This document shows positions 29,781 through 39,789 of a stretch of DNA of 64,000 nucleotides, one piece after another; the first letter of the stretch is position 1, and each line of letters starts with the position of its first letter. This stretch comes from Nitzschia sp. DOCU1 (Eukaryota; Bacillariophyta; Bacillariophyceae; Bacillariales; Bacillariaceae). Location of the stretch: positions 310,001 to 374,000 of the forward strand of contig OX595996.1 in assembly GCA_951394045.1 (NCBI GenBank), given 5' to 3'. The notes under the pieces were generated by a model, which saw only the letters and a list, made by a program, of their open reading frames with translations, did no database searches and had not been told where the DNA came from. The position numbers were made by a program, and so were the translations under genes.

Positions 29781-31832
29781 TTAACCCTGCAAAGAGAAGA
29801 ACGCCTGCGTCTTCTTCGGCGACGCTTCTTTCGGTGCCATGAAGTTAGAAGTAATGACAACAGGGCCTCCCTTCTGATTCCTAACCCTTTCAGTCTTTTG
29901 CTTCAAATCGGAGTCTCCTCTGATGAGGGGATTGTTCTTCGTTTCCTTCTTGGTCGACTGGATGACATTTGCCTTGTTGGTGCAAAGGAACTTCCTGTAA
30001 GCTAGAAGACCTGCGAAGACAACCACGATAATAGCAACCGATACAAAGATGGAAATTCGGGCTTCATTGGTCATCAAGGCTGCATTATGGCAGTTGATGT
30101 GGAATCGGCCTCTGCCGCCCGCGTCTTCCCTATTGTAGTAGGCCACACCCGTGACAAGTCTGAGGGATGAGTAATCGCCAGCCAAGTTGTAAATAATGCT
30201 ACAGGGCCCAAGCATATCCTGCTCGACATCACCGTCTTCTTGCTGAAGGTTGAGAACACCGCTTGCACTGTAGGAAACAGAGTTGCCGTCCTTATCTTCG
30301 TAGGTGTATTTACCGTACGTCCCCTCGCATGTAGCCAAGTCGATCGCTTCGTCGACCAACGTGGTCAATTCATCTCCAGTATTCAAATCTTCCGAAAGGG
30401 CAGCCCACCATTGTTCCTCGTAGGTTTGGTCTTGTTGGACCAGCGTCGTTCTGTGAAGCTTCAAAGTAGGCTAGTTCCACTTGTTCGGTTGCCGAGGCTT
30501 GGACGTACTGGTCAGCATTAGAGAAGACATCTGCCCATGAAAGAGGAGTACACTTTTGATACAATGCGAAGCTGTGATTGAACAATCCATGGACGAAGTC
30601 CTTGGAAGAAGTGAGAATATCGTAGGACTCGGTTCCATAAACAGCTGTGGCATAGGAGGAAGTGAATTCGAAAACAGTGCACTGTTCGTCCAAAAACAAA
30701 ATTGGTTCAATACCGTTGCGGTTGGCGTTACACATCCAACCAGCGTTACACATCCAACCAACATAAAGCGGAAAGTTGGGGGTGTCGTCGTCGAGGTACT
30801 TTTCCGTTTGAACGCATTGGCTTAGTTGTTCAACCCATGCGGAGACGCTCATGGCTCCTTCCCTCGCTGCTTCCCCATTGGCATTGTCCCGACCTTCTTG
30901 GGAAACATAGTTTGCACACCTCGAGGAGCAGACTTTGCAGGAGCTCACCAAGACCGAGAGGCCTCCTTCGTCTCCACCCCCAGCAACTGGCCTTCAGAGG
31001 TAGTAATTTTGGTATGGTTGTAATTCGAATTCTCGGCATCGCCCTCGCCGTCTCCATAGATATAGTTGGTATCGTCAGTGTTTCCGGTCAAGAGTGACAA
31101 ATCAAAATAAGGTAGATACTGCGCGTCAATTTGATAGTTTTCCAGGGCTAACACCTTGCTGACTGACCCGGCTCTGAAAAGAGTGTTAAAAAGAAAGCAA
31201 GACAATGAGCGGACATTTGCAGACGACTGACGCTGTAATCTAACAAGCTACTCATGAACTTACTGGCAGAAGTCCGAAGATGCAGCACATGCCTCACAAT
31301 ACGCATCCTGGTAGCTTCTTAACCCTTCTCCCTCGGCGTCGTGGTCACGGGTAGAAACAACGTCGATGTAGGTGGCCAAGTCGACATTTTTACAGCTTGA
31401 TGACGACGATAAGGTTTTACCCTTCCATTTGTTGCCATCAAAAGGATTGCCGAACACATTGACTGGGCAAACGTCGAACAAAACAAAGGACTTTTGCGTG
31501 CCAATGGCACCAGATGCTTCCATAGTGGTCATGTAGTCGTTGAACTGAAAGATCTCAGAAGCTTGGTCACTGGAGGCAGGCAAGGCCAAGCAGGTCTGAA
31601 ATTGAATCTTATACGCTAGCGGATATTTGCCAAACGTAATGCCCGCTTCGTCACTATCATTCTCGGCGCCGGCACCGTCTTGTTCCAGTCGGCGGCTGGC
31701 GCCGACGCGTGTCGCTTTCTTCAAAAGCCTATTTTGAATGTTGCCCTCGATACCATGAGCCTTGTGAAGATATGAAGATGCAGAAACAGCTCCGACAATA
31801 GCGCCTAAGACGGCAAATGAAATGAACTCCAT
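29781..31832 (-). pseudogene. secreted/TM protein family, paralogue 2, frameshifted
   Basis: Same layout and intron position as paralogues 1 and 3: exon 1 31832-31264, intron 31263-31174 (GTAAGT...TTTCAG), exon 2 31173-29781. Signal peptide, FDLSLLTGNTDD, SSCKVCSSRC, GWMCN, CTVFEFTSSYATAVYG, IDLATCEGTYGKY and a C-terminal membrane helix (ISIFVSVAIIVVVFAGLLAY) are all present. Two single-base shifts break the frame, one in a run of five C at 30977-30981 (GQLLG then SVLVSSC), the other near 30441-30450 (EASQND then DQTYEEQWW). They compensate, leaving about 180 codons out of frame between them. An exact 18-bp duplication at 30725-30760 repeats AGWMCN. Either a young pseudogene or sequencing error in one or both places. 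Confidence 0.75.
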
Positions 31833-31987
31833 TGTCGGAACGATAAAATGAGGGGAGGAATTGAAAATTCTTGTAGCGAGATCCAGGGCGCCAATAATCG
31901 AGAATTGTGTGTGACATCCCGATCTGTTGATAACACTTTCAAACTCTGCTATCGTAGATGTAGTGATAACGTATTCCTAACAGATTA

Positions 31988-33663
31988 TCTCTTTATAGGA
32001 TATGGATCATACCGTGATCCATATGTACCTAACTTTGACTAACTACTTGACCACCAATCATATCCTTTACCCCAAAACAGATGCCACGCCCGTGACGAGC
32101 ACCATCCAAACTGTCTAAGTCATATCAGTCATTTCTCTCTTAGGCCCCTGCGTCAAAAGTTACGGTAGTAAATGTCTTTCTGTGCCACGCGATTCCGATA
32201 CCATGATCCATATCTCGTCAAAATCCCCCCAAGCCCGTCACATATCAAAACATCCTCTTTTTTCCTGCTTCTTTTCACCAAATCATCTGTTTAAATATGA
32301 AGATTGATAGTAGGGGCAAAGGCGGGGGCAACGAGAGCTATGACGAGTGCAGTGGGGAATTTTCTACTCATTTTGCCATGGTTATTGCGACTCATGCCAG
32401 GCAAATTCAAATAAGTAATGGCAGGGGCAACTGAACGAAAAATAAACCCCACCAGCTGTTGGACCACGAAGTCCCTTGCATTTCCACAATAGAAGGCATG
32501 ATCTCAAGGTTTCAAAGGGCAAAGAATGAGGAGACAAACGTTGCCTTCCGACCGGTTCGATTCAATGTGGGTGGCCAGTCTATTGGGAAATTTGGGCCTC
32601 TCCGTGATGCTTTTTCCCTACTTCTTTCAGTGAAACATCATCTTTGATAGGCTGAACGTGATTGGGGGCAAGGGTGGTGGTGAGGAGAGCTATGACAAGC
32701 TCATCAAGGAATTTGGGACTTTCATTGAAATGGAAAATGCGACTTAATTAGCCATCATCCTGCAGCTCCAAGGAAGTCGCCAAAGAACAATCAACCAGAC
32801 TAAGCCAACCGGCCCTCAATGAAACATGGAGAGAGCTGTGGTCAATATCATATCCATTTATGCCTGGCAGGGCGAAAGTGAGTGTAAAAACTACTCCAAA
32901 TCAAGACGAGGTGGGGGGATCGACAAGGAAAAAGTTGGTATGCGAATGAATGCGAATAGAGCCACCAAACAGCAGCAAAGTTGTGCTCATCTGGCTGATA
33001 CTTAAACTACTTTGGTGCCTGTATGCAATCAGCATGCCATGCACAGATGGGTGCACTCCTGGACTGCATCATCATGCAGGCGGCGAAGGAGAAGAATAGA
33101 GACAGTGCAGAGAACACTGCTTTATGACAAAATGCGATAGAAACAAGCAAACTATGATAAACAAACGTGTCCAATAGTCGATACAATCACTAAATTGCAA
33201 TTGCCTTTAGCCACTGGCGTTAGATCACACTAATTAGTTGATTATAGGGGCGATTCCATGAAAGTTGGGCTTGGAAGCCAGTTGGGAAAACGTGGTCCCC
33301 TGCTGCAAACTCATCACAGAAACAAAAAAGAAAGCAGCCACCCGGCACCTCTGATACAGTAGACAACATCAAGATTAAAAAATGTAATGGTATTATCACT
33401 TTTGATTGAGTTTAGCGGCAAATTGCATGAAAAAGGTCGAAAAATGGGCAAGATTGGCGCATGAGTCACATTGTCGCACAGGTAGTAACATGTAGACGGG
33501 GATTTTTTTAAAAATTCCAACGGGGAATGCTACTGTAGCATGTTTTTTAGATTCAAGCCAAGTTTCATCTCAAAAGAGTGTATTCTTGATATGTGACGGT
33601 AGATGGGGAGGAATTGATAGTTATGGATCATACCGTGAGTCATATTTTAATCCCATAAAGAGA
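31988..33663. mobile_element. non-autonomous TA-flanked DNA transposon nested in LTR
   Basis: 1676-bp non-coding insertion in the copia 3' LTR, flanked by TA (31986-31987 and 33664-33665). Ends are inverted: tctctttata.ggat at the left and its complement atccc.ataaagaga at the right. A palindrome atggatca-taccg-tgatccat lies just inside the left end, and a partner atggatcataccgtgagtcat just inside the right. The TA duplication points to the Tc1/mariner or a related superfamily. No transposase frame remains, so it depends on a partner element. Confidence 0.85.
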
Positions 33664-33665
33664 TA

Positions 33666-33853
33666 CTGTAAAAGTGAGAGTCTTTCTCACGCAGTGCATT
33701 TAGACTGCCTATGATGTATTGTCATATTACCATGTAATTGTTTGACCACGACGGCATCTTATTCGGATGCCGGCGTTGCCTCCGATCCTCTGACATGTAT
33801 GTCACACATATGCGTATGCTTACACATATGCGTATGAGTTGTTTCCTCCAACA
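33666..33853 (-). repeat. copia 3' LTR, main part
   Basis: Matches 39206-39395 apart from a 2-bp indel (gtcatattacc against gtcgtatattacc). The remaining 63 bp of this LTR lie at 31925-31987 on the other side of the nested element. Confidence 0.93.
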
Positions 33854-33898
33854 CACTCCTGTGGTCCGTTGCTCGCATAACAGCTGGCTGCGGACCAT

Positions 33899-36800
33899 TC
33901 ATTCATTCTTCTTGGGCTTGCCCAGTCCAGGGCCTTGCGCTGCGATGACTCCCATTATCTGGTCTCGGAACCTCACAAATGTTGCACCTTGTAGTGGTTT
34001 CGTCATGAAGTCCCCAATCATGTCCCCGGTGGGACACCATTCGACAGTCAACTCTTTCTTGTTGATGCGATCTGTCACAAAATAAAAACGAATGTTAATA
34101 TGTTTTGTTCGCTTGCTGCTCGAGGCTCTGCCATTCTTCTCAAGAAGTATGGCGCTTTGGTTGTCTTGGTACACAATGTTTGCATTGATCTTGTACCCTT
34201 GTGCCATCATGAAGTACCGTGTCCAGCATATGGCTGGCATACAGTCATCGACACTGATAATTTCTGCTTCTGTTGAGCTCCTTGAGTTCAACTTGTGCTT
34301 TGTGGAATTCAAGATTGGGAACCCTGTCCCCAAGGATAATCCACCACCGGTGTGCCCTCTCATATTTGGGTGCACTGCAAAGGATCCATCGATCCACCAC
34401 TTTAGGATGCCACTCCCATTTGCTGCCAGTATCAACGGTAGGTCACGCGTTGCTCTTACATATTTCATGAGATGTGTGAGCTTTTTCCAGTCATCTTTGT
34501 CTGGTTCTCTCACTCGTGTTGTCAGAAATGCCACGGCAGTGCAGGTGTCTGGTCTAGCACGCTTCGTTGCGTAAAGTGTCTTGGCCACAATGTTGTGGAA
34601 CTCGGTAGCCCTGGCTGGTTGTAGTTTCTCACAGCTCTCGTCAACTTTAAAGAGATTTTCTGGGGCTGCGCTTGTTTTGCTCCCCTTGGCATTTGGGTCT
34701 GCTTTTTCGAAGGCCGAAATTATTTCATCGATGTATCCAAACATCGATATCTTGACTTGGCCGGTTTTGGTGTAGTCGAGTGTCATGCCCAGGTAAGTAT
34801 GAACTTTGCCCCGGCTGACGGCCATTTTACCAGAGCCATCTTCAAATATGCTCTCATACTCTTGACGCAGCCACAGGATCATATCATCCACAACCTTTGG
34901 GTCCTTGTGACTGAGTTTACAGTCATCAACATGGAAACAAATAGTCATTTGTTTCCCATCGATAATTTTATTTGCCACGCAGGGGTCGTATGGGTTAAAC
35001 ACGAACCCAGTCTTCAGCAAGCTTGTGCTGAACTTGCGATAGTACAGAAGGCTTGCGACCATCGTGCCGTAAATGGCATTCAGGCATTTGACAATTAGCT
35101 GTGATTCCCCTTTTTTATCCTTGGTGAGGAATTTGGCATACGCCTTGGGGGCAATCTCAACCAGCATGTCGGCTAGTACACCGCGTATCTTCAAGATTGC
35201 GATATCCTTTTCGTCTTCTATCCTAGTTTGGATGAAGGCATTCGGGATGTCAATTACAGCAACTTCCCTTCCTTCTTCTGCCTCAATGATGCAGGTGAGC
35301 AGTACAGACTCTGTTGCCACTGTCGGTGACGAGGAGTCCTCTTTTGAGATATAGTCTCGCTGCTTGTTACCACCAGCCACGGTTCGACCTTTGATCTTTC
35401 CATCACGTTTTTGCTTGAGGAACATGTGGGATTCAAGGACGTGTTTGCGTTGATCTTCCGTGAGTTCTTTCCAGTGCACAGGCTTAAAAGTATCTCGCAT
35501 GTGCAGCTGTTTCATTTCTGAACGGACTGCGTCTTGTGCAGGCTTGCCCCAGCTTTTCATTCCTGCTTTGAGGGAAAGTTGAGTCATTATAGCGGCTGCA
35601 ACTTCCTCACCCGGGTGGCTCTCTTCGTGTTGGAACAGCAGGTGCGCGTCGGGGTGTAAGGTGGGGTGTAGTGTGCCCGTTTCTTCAAGTTGGGCAGCGG
35701 CATAAGAATATTTTGTTCCCGTAAGGCTTGGAACTAATCGTTCAGGTGCATTCTTAATCCTTGTGGATCGCCTTGGCACTCCTGCAGTTTCAACCGGGGC
35801 CAATGTTCCAATCGGCCGGGCTGCAGTGGGTGTCGTTTCAGCATTTTCCGTGGTGGGAATTATTGGCTGGACTTGCGGTTGCACCTCGACTTCGGCAGCA
35901 TTTTCATCGTCCCACCTCACGTGGGGTGTGTCATCTTCTTCGGGGGCATTTGCGTTGGCTTCGGGATCATTTAAGTTTTGAACTTCCTGCGGCTGTAGCG
36001 GGAGAATGGGAATAAGCTGTTCTTCCGGGTCCACTCCTGTGATCTCGACAGGATCATCTAGCACGTTAATGTCAGCGATTTCACGACCGTCCCGGTCCGT
36101 GAAAGTAAAGAGCTCCGGCTGATCATGGCCGAGAGCATCAACTCTAGCGATGACGGTTTCTGGCATGGGAATTTTGTCCCAGCTAAAACGAGTCACTTTC
36201 TTCCCTGTGGTAAGATTCATGAATTTGAATCCGCCTTGCAAGTTGCCACTTGATCCTAGGCAAATGGCACCAAGGGTACGAGCGGCTTGGCTGTTACGAG
36301 GCAAATCTTCTTCGTGTACCTGACAGTAGTCGCCAAGTTGCAACCGAAGATGTTTCTTGAAGTCCAGGGTTTCGCCTGTCATTATAGTTCTTGGGCTGAT
36401 TGTTGCCGATAATCCCCCTTTCGGAGGGAAGTGATTCAGCAGCTTGACGGCAGCGAACACGAGGTGGATCAGCAATATTTTGGGAAGGTGTGCAAAAGGA
36501 AGGCTGTGTCTGATAGCACGAGCTCGTTCTTTCACCACGCGAATTCGTCGCTCAATTTCGGGAACGTGCTCATTGGCCGCAGCAAGGTTCACCCGGGGCC
36601 CATTTGGCATGGCTTGTATCATTGCTTGTAGTGGGGCGAATTCACCATCTGCCAGGATAGTGGTAATTCGGAATCCCCGCTGTAAGTAAAACTTGTATGC
36701 TTCCTCAAATGCCTTGAAGACGTTCTGAAGCTTGCGGTCTGGGAGATGGTTCACCATTGTGAAGCAAATCTTCCGACTTAGAGAGAGGAAGAATGGGATA

Positions 36801-39103
36801 CGGTTCACAAAGAAGATGTCCATGGTGAGGAATACATCTTTGTTCAGCCGCATCATTTCCGGTGGGACCGCCACATAATCTTCTGCCACATGAGTTGACT
36901 TGCGTCGTGTGGTCTTTCCTTTCAGTGCCCCGATTGACTTGCCCCAGATTTTGTCCGCTGTAACAACGTCAGCGAGGGTAACTGGGCAGTCCTTGATGGA
37001 GTTGCTTTGGATCACCCATTTGAAATCCTTCATTGATGGGAATCCCAGAGTAGAATAGAGGGTTCTGGCCACTTCTGCAGCCTTGATTTGCCGTTGGGTA
37101 AAGCCTTCTTTATTACCTGTTACTGTGGAGATGAAAACAAAATCCTGTTGCTGGCGGGGATCATAGTAATGCAATCCCGAACGATGCATTTTGAATTCGA
37201 TGTTGGGCTTCCCTTCGGCTTGGCGGTGGACCACAAATGATTTATCCAGGCTATCGTAAGTGACCCGATACTGTTTGATAATATTTTTCAATGACAGAAT
37301 ATTTGTGATTGCATCGGGGCTGAACCAAACTGGCTGACGATACCCTGCTAGTGTTGCTTTCATTTTCACTTTCATGCTGCCACCGTTACTCTTCAGGTTC
37401 ATTGTGGTGGTAGCTCTAGTCACGTTCATGACGAGTCCAGGGTCACAGAATAAATCCATTGTGGACTCGTTATCCAGTAGGATAACCTTTTTGAGATCAA
37501 GGTCATCCTTCCAATTCTTGCTTCTGCGATGATTTTGCTTGAACAGAATGCCAGCAAGCTCGCTCCCCATGTGCTCTGTCTGCACCATTGCAAATTGCGT
37601 ATGAAACTGGAAATGGGAATTGTGTGACTCTTCACTTGAATCGCTACTGATGGAATCCTTGTTTTCAAGTTCCTTGATCTTGGATTCAAGAGTTGCAAAG
37701 GATTTCTTCATCTTCTTTTGCATTTTAGTAATGCTTTGGGCCTTGCTTGACTTGGAGGATACCGACTCGTCGTCTTCCTTTTTCTTAGCTGGCGCTTTGG
37801 TGCCCATGCATGCCCAGTAGGGATGACCTTTCTTCTTGCACTTGTTGCATTCACGTTCCTCCCAGGTGTCCTTGTCAAAGTACTTTGGTTTGGCTTTTGC
37901 CTGTGCGAATGCAGTGCCTTCCGAGATTTGCGGTGCGACTATTGTCGTCTTGCTGTATTTGTCTAGCAAGTGGAATACCCCTTGACGGTTCTTGGGATAA
38001 CGGTCATCACCTGTGGTGAAGTCATTCTGCAAGTCGGTCTTCAGCTTGTTGTGCTGCTTACCGCTTTGTCGGAGAAAGACATACGCAAGATATCTTTCTT
38101 CGGCTTGTACTCTCACAGCATCCTGTTTTGTCTTGGACAGCGCGTCAAACTTTGGAGGGACAGTGCTTCCAGTTAGTGGTGATTCCTCGCTCGCCACATG
38201 ATCTAGCAGGACTTTATGCTGGTGGGTCAGCCCAATGGCCGTCCCAATGTCAATCTTGGTATTAAAACGTTCGTACCACTGCTCATTGCTGAGAGTGTTC
38301 TGTGAGAAGTTATACAATGACAGCTCTTGCTCGTATACTGTTGCGTACGGGTACTGGTCCTCTGTTTGTGCTAGTACCGTCTTCTCAATAAGACGCATGA
38401 GCACCAATGGATCATAGGACTGGCTTGCAACTTCCCAGTCAGGATCATGCTTCATTTTGTCCAACAGCACTTGCATACATTGCCCTCTTATCATAGAGAA
38501 GGCTTGCCCTCTCTGTTTCTGTAGGGTTGTAGTACGTTCACGATAAGTCTTCCACTCATTATCGTAGTGGGTTTTTTCCAGTGCAGTCAATTTCACAGGA
38601 GGTTCTACCGTCATCTCATAATTGCCTTCCTCGATATCGTTTTCGAGCAAGGCGAGTTGCATTTGTGCCTCATGATCAGTTGGATCAGTTACAGTCCTTG
38701 CTAGGAGTGCAATTTTCTGAAGTTCTCTTGCATCATTAATCCTCTGTTGATGAGTTTGGTGACGGGCCACTAAAAGTGCATGGGGGTCCTTGACTTCTTG
38801 AGTATATTCCGGTTCTGGAATATTCACCGTCTTTTTGTTTGAAAGCTCGTTGCTGATGTCAGAGCCATAGATCGTCCCAACGTGGTGTACAATCTTTTCC
38901 CATGTTGTACGCATTTGGTCAGCAGCACCTTTCTGACCATAGTCGAACACATGGTTACTCAATGCAGCACACAATCCTTTGTGCTTTGCCTGCATTGTGG
39001 AGCCAGAGTAACTTTGTCCTCTGGCTCTTCCTCGGCCGTTGCGGTTATCTCGACCGCCACGTCCATGACCTCTGGCAGGCCTGCCTGCTCCTCTAGCACT
39101 CAT
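33899..39103 (-). CDS. copia Gag-Pol polyprotein
   Basis: 1734-aa single frame. Order: Arg/Gly-rich N-terminus, gag helical region, CCHC zinc knuckle CNKCKKKGHPYWACMG (about 418-433), and an aspartic protease with the variant active site LLDNEST near 540 instead of D[ST]G. Next is the integrase core with a D..D..E set (MDIFFV near 760, ADGEF near 820, PEIERRIRVVKE near 850). The reverse transcriptase has FHVDDCK near 1390, where other copia elements have YVDD. RNase H follows with STEAEIISVDD near 1610 and YQDNQSAI. Order integrase before reverse transcriptase defines Ty1/copia. No stop or frameshift separates gag and pol. Confidence 0.95.
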   Translation of the reverse strand: MSARGAGRPARGHGRGGRDNRNGRGRARGQSYSGSTMQAKHKGLCAALSNHVFDYGQKGAADQMRTTWEKIVHHVGTIYGSDISNELSNKKTVNIPEPEYTQEVKDPHALLVARHQTHQQRINDARELQKIALLARTVTDPTDHEAQMQLALLENDIEEGNYEMTVEPPVKLTALEKTHYDNEWKTYRERTTTLQKQRGQAFSMIRGQCMQVLLDKMKHDPDWEVASQSYDPLVLMRLIEKTVLAQTEDQYPYATVYEQELSLYNFSQNTLSNEQWYERFNTKIDIGTAIGLTHQHKVLLDHVASEESPLTGSTVPPKFDALSKTKQDAVRVQAEERYLAYVFLRQSGKQHNKLKTDLQNDFTTGDDRYPKNRQGVFHLLDKYSKTTIVAPQISEGTAFAQAKAKPKYFDKDTWEERECNKCKKKGHPYWACMGTKAPAKKKEDDESVSSKSSKAQSITKMQKKMKKSFATLESKIKELENKDSISSDSSEESHNSHFQFHTQFAMVQTEHMGSELAGILFKQNHRRSKNWKDDLDLKKVILLDNESTMDLFCDPGLVMNVTRATTTMNLKSNGGSMKVKMKATLAGYRQPVWFSPDAITNILSLKNIIKQYRVTYDSLDKSFVVHRQAEGKPNIEFKMHRSGLHYYDPRQQQDFVFISTVTGNKEGFTQRQIKAAEVARTLYSTLGFPSMKDFKWVIQSNSIKDCPVTLADVVTADKIWGKSIGALKGKTTRRKSTHVAEDYVAVPPEMMRLNKDVFLTMDIFFVNRIPFFLSLSRKICFTMVNHLPDRKLQNVFKAFEEAYKFYLQRGFRITTILADGEFAPLQAMIQAMPNGPRVNLAAANEHVPEIERRIRVVKERARAIRHSLPFAHLPKILLIHLVFAAVKLLNHFPPKGGLSATISPRTIMTGETLDFKKHLRLQLGDYCQVHEEDLPRNSQAARTLGAICLGSSGNLQGGFKFMNLTTGKKVTRFSWDKIPMPETVIARVDALGHDQPELFTFTDRDGREIADINVLDDPVEITGVDPEEQLIPILPLQPQEVQNLNDPEANANAPEEDDTPHVRWDDENAAEVEVQPQVQPIIPTTENAETTPTAARPIGTLAPVETAGVPRRSTRIKNAPERLVPSLTGTKYSYAAAQLEETGTLHPTLHPDAHLLFQHEESHPGEEVAAAIMTQLSLKAGMKSWGKPAQDAVRSEMKQLHMRDTFKPVHWKELTEDQRKHVLESHMFLKQKRDGKIKGRTVAGGNKQRDYISKEDSSSPTVATESVLLTCIIEAEEGREVAVIDIPNAFIQTRIEDEKDIAILKIRGVLADMLVEIAPKAYAKFLTKDKKGESQLIVKCLNAIYGTMVASLLYYRKFSTSLLKTGFVFNPYDPCVANKIIDGKQMTICFHVDDCKLSHKDPKVVDDMILWLRQEYESIFEDGSGKMAVSRGKVHTYLGMTLDYTKTGQVKISMFGYIDEIISAFEKADPNAKGSKTSAAPENLFKVDESCEKLQPARATEFHNIVAKTLYATKRARPDTCTAVAFLTTRVREPDKDDWKKLTHLMKYVRATRDLPLILAANGSGILKWWIDGSFAVHPNMRGHTGGGLSLGTGFPILNSTKHKLNSRSSTEAEIISVDDCMPAICWTRYFMMAQGYKINANIVYQDNQSAILLEKNGRASSSKRTKHINIRFYFVTDRINKKELTVEWCPTGDMIGDFMTKPLQGATFVRFRDQIMGVIAAQGPGLGKPKKNE

Positions 39104-39140
39104 ACCTTATTGCTATGGAGCAACCCCTTTTACAGTATAA

Positions 39141-39395
39141 TGTTGATAACACTTTCAAACTCTGCTATCGTAGATGTAGTGATAACGTATTCCTAACAGA
39201 TTCTACTGTAAAAGTGAGAGTCTTTCTCACGCAGTGCATTTAGACTGCCTATGATGTATTGTCGTATATTACCATGTAATTGTTTGACCACGACGGCATC
39301 TTATTCGGATGCCGGCGTTGCCTCCGATCCTCTGACATGTATGTCACACATATGCGTATGCTTACACATATGCGTATGAGTTGTTTCCTCCAACA
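39141..39395 (-). repeat. copia 5' LTR (intact)
   Basis: 255 bp, uninterrupted copy of the LTR, adjoining the target duplication cgatc at 39396. It contains a tandem acacatatgcgtatg motif (39347-39378) in the part where an LTR promoter is expected. Confidence 0.93.
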
Positions 39396-39789
39396 CGATC
39401 AACGTCAAATTGCCACGTGCTTTTCTAAGAATGGGGAATAATGAAGCGTTATAACGACGTTATTTGGATACTACCAGGTAATTCCGAAAAACTTCTATTT
39501 TGACTCATTTGACTCTTCTCAATTCCGCTCTTCTAGCTAGCAACACCCACACCGCCACTCACCGACGACTCCCCTACTACTCTAGATAGACAGCATCCTA
39601 CGTCTACCATGGCTTTCCAGGCCGCAACAAAAGGTTTCTAAACTGATTCTATTTGCCGTTTGGTCTTCTATCCTCAGAAGATTAAAAAAGCCCCAAACAC
39701 ATGCATCACGACCCTGTCCTCGTCGTCCACAGTCGAATCTTGACATTTACGTCATGAACGTCACCATGGTTTTCGTTGCCGACGACGAT
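39396..39789. other. intergenic, downstream of paralogue 3
   Basis: Flank between the copia insertion and the stop codon of paralogue 3. No gene supported. Confidence 0.5.

Larger units (their letters stand above)
31925..39395 (-). mobile_element. Ty1/copia LTR retrotransposon with nested insertion
   Basis: Complete element on the minus strand. The 255-bp LTR at 39141-39395 is nearly identical to the other LTR, which is split into 31925-31987 and 33666-33853 by the nested element 31988-33663. LTRs begin TGTTGG and end CAACA when read in element orientation. A 5-bp target duplication, cgatc, flanks both ends (31920-31924 and 39396-39400). The internal gag-pol frame is uninterrupted. Near-identical LTRs, the perfect target duplication and the open frame indicate a recent insertion. 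Confidence 0.95.

Noticed and set aside
32545..32565. ggttcgattc, a B-box-like motif
   Set aside because: No A box at a suitable distance and no cloverleaf can be drawn.
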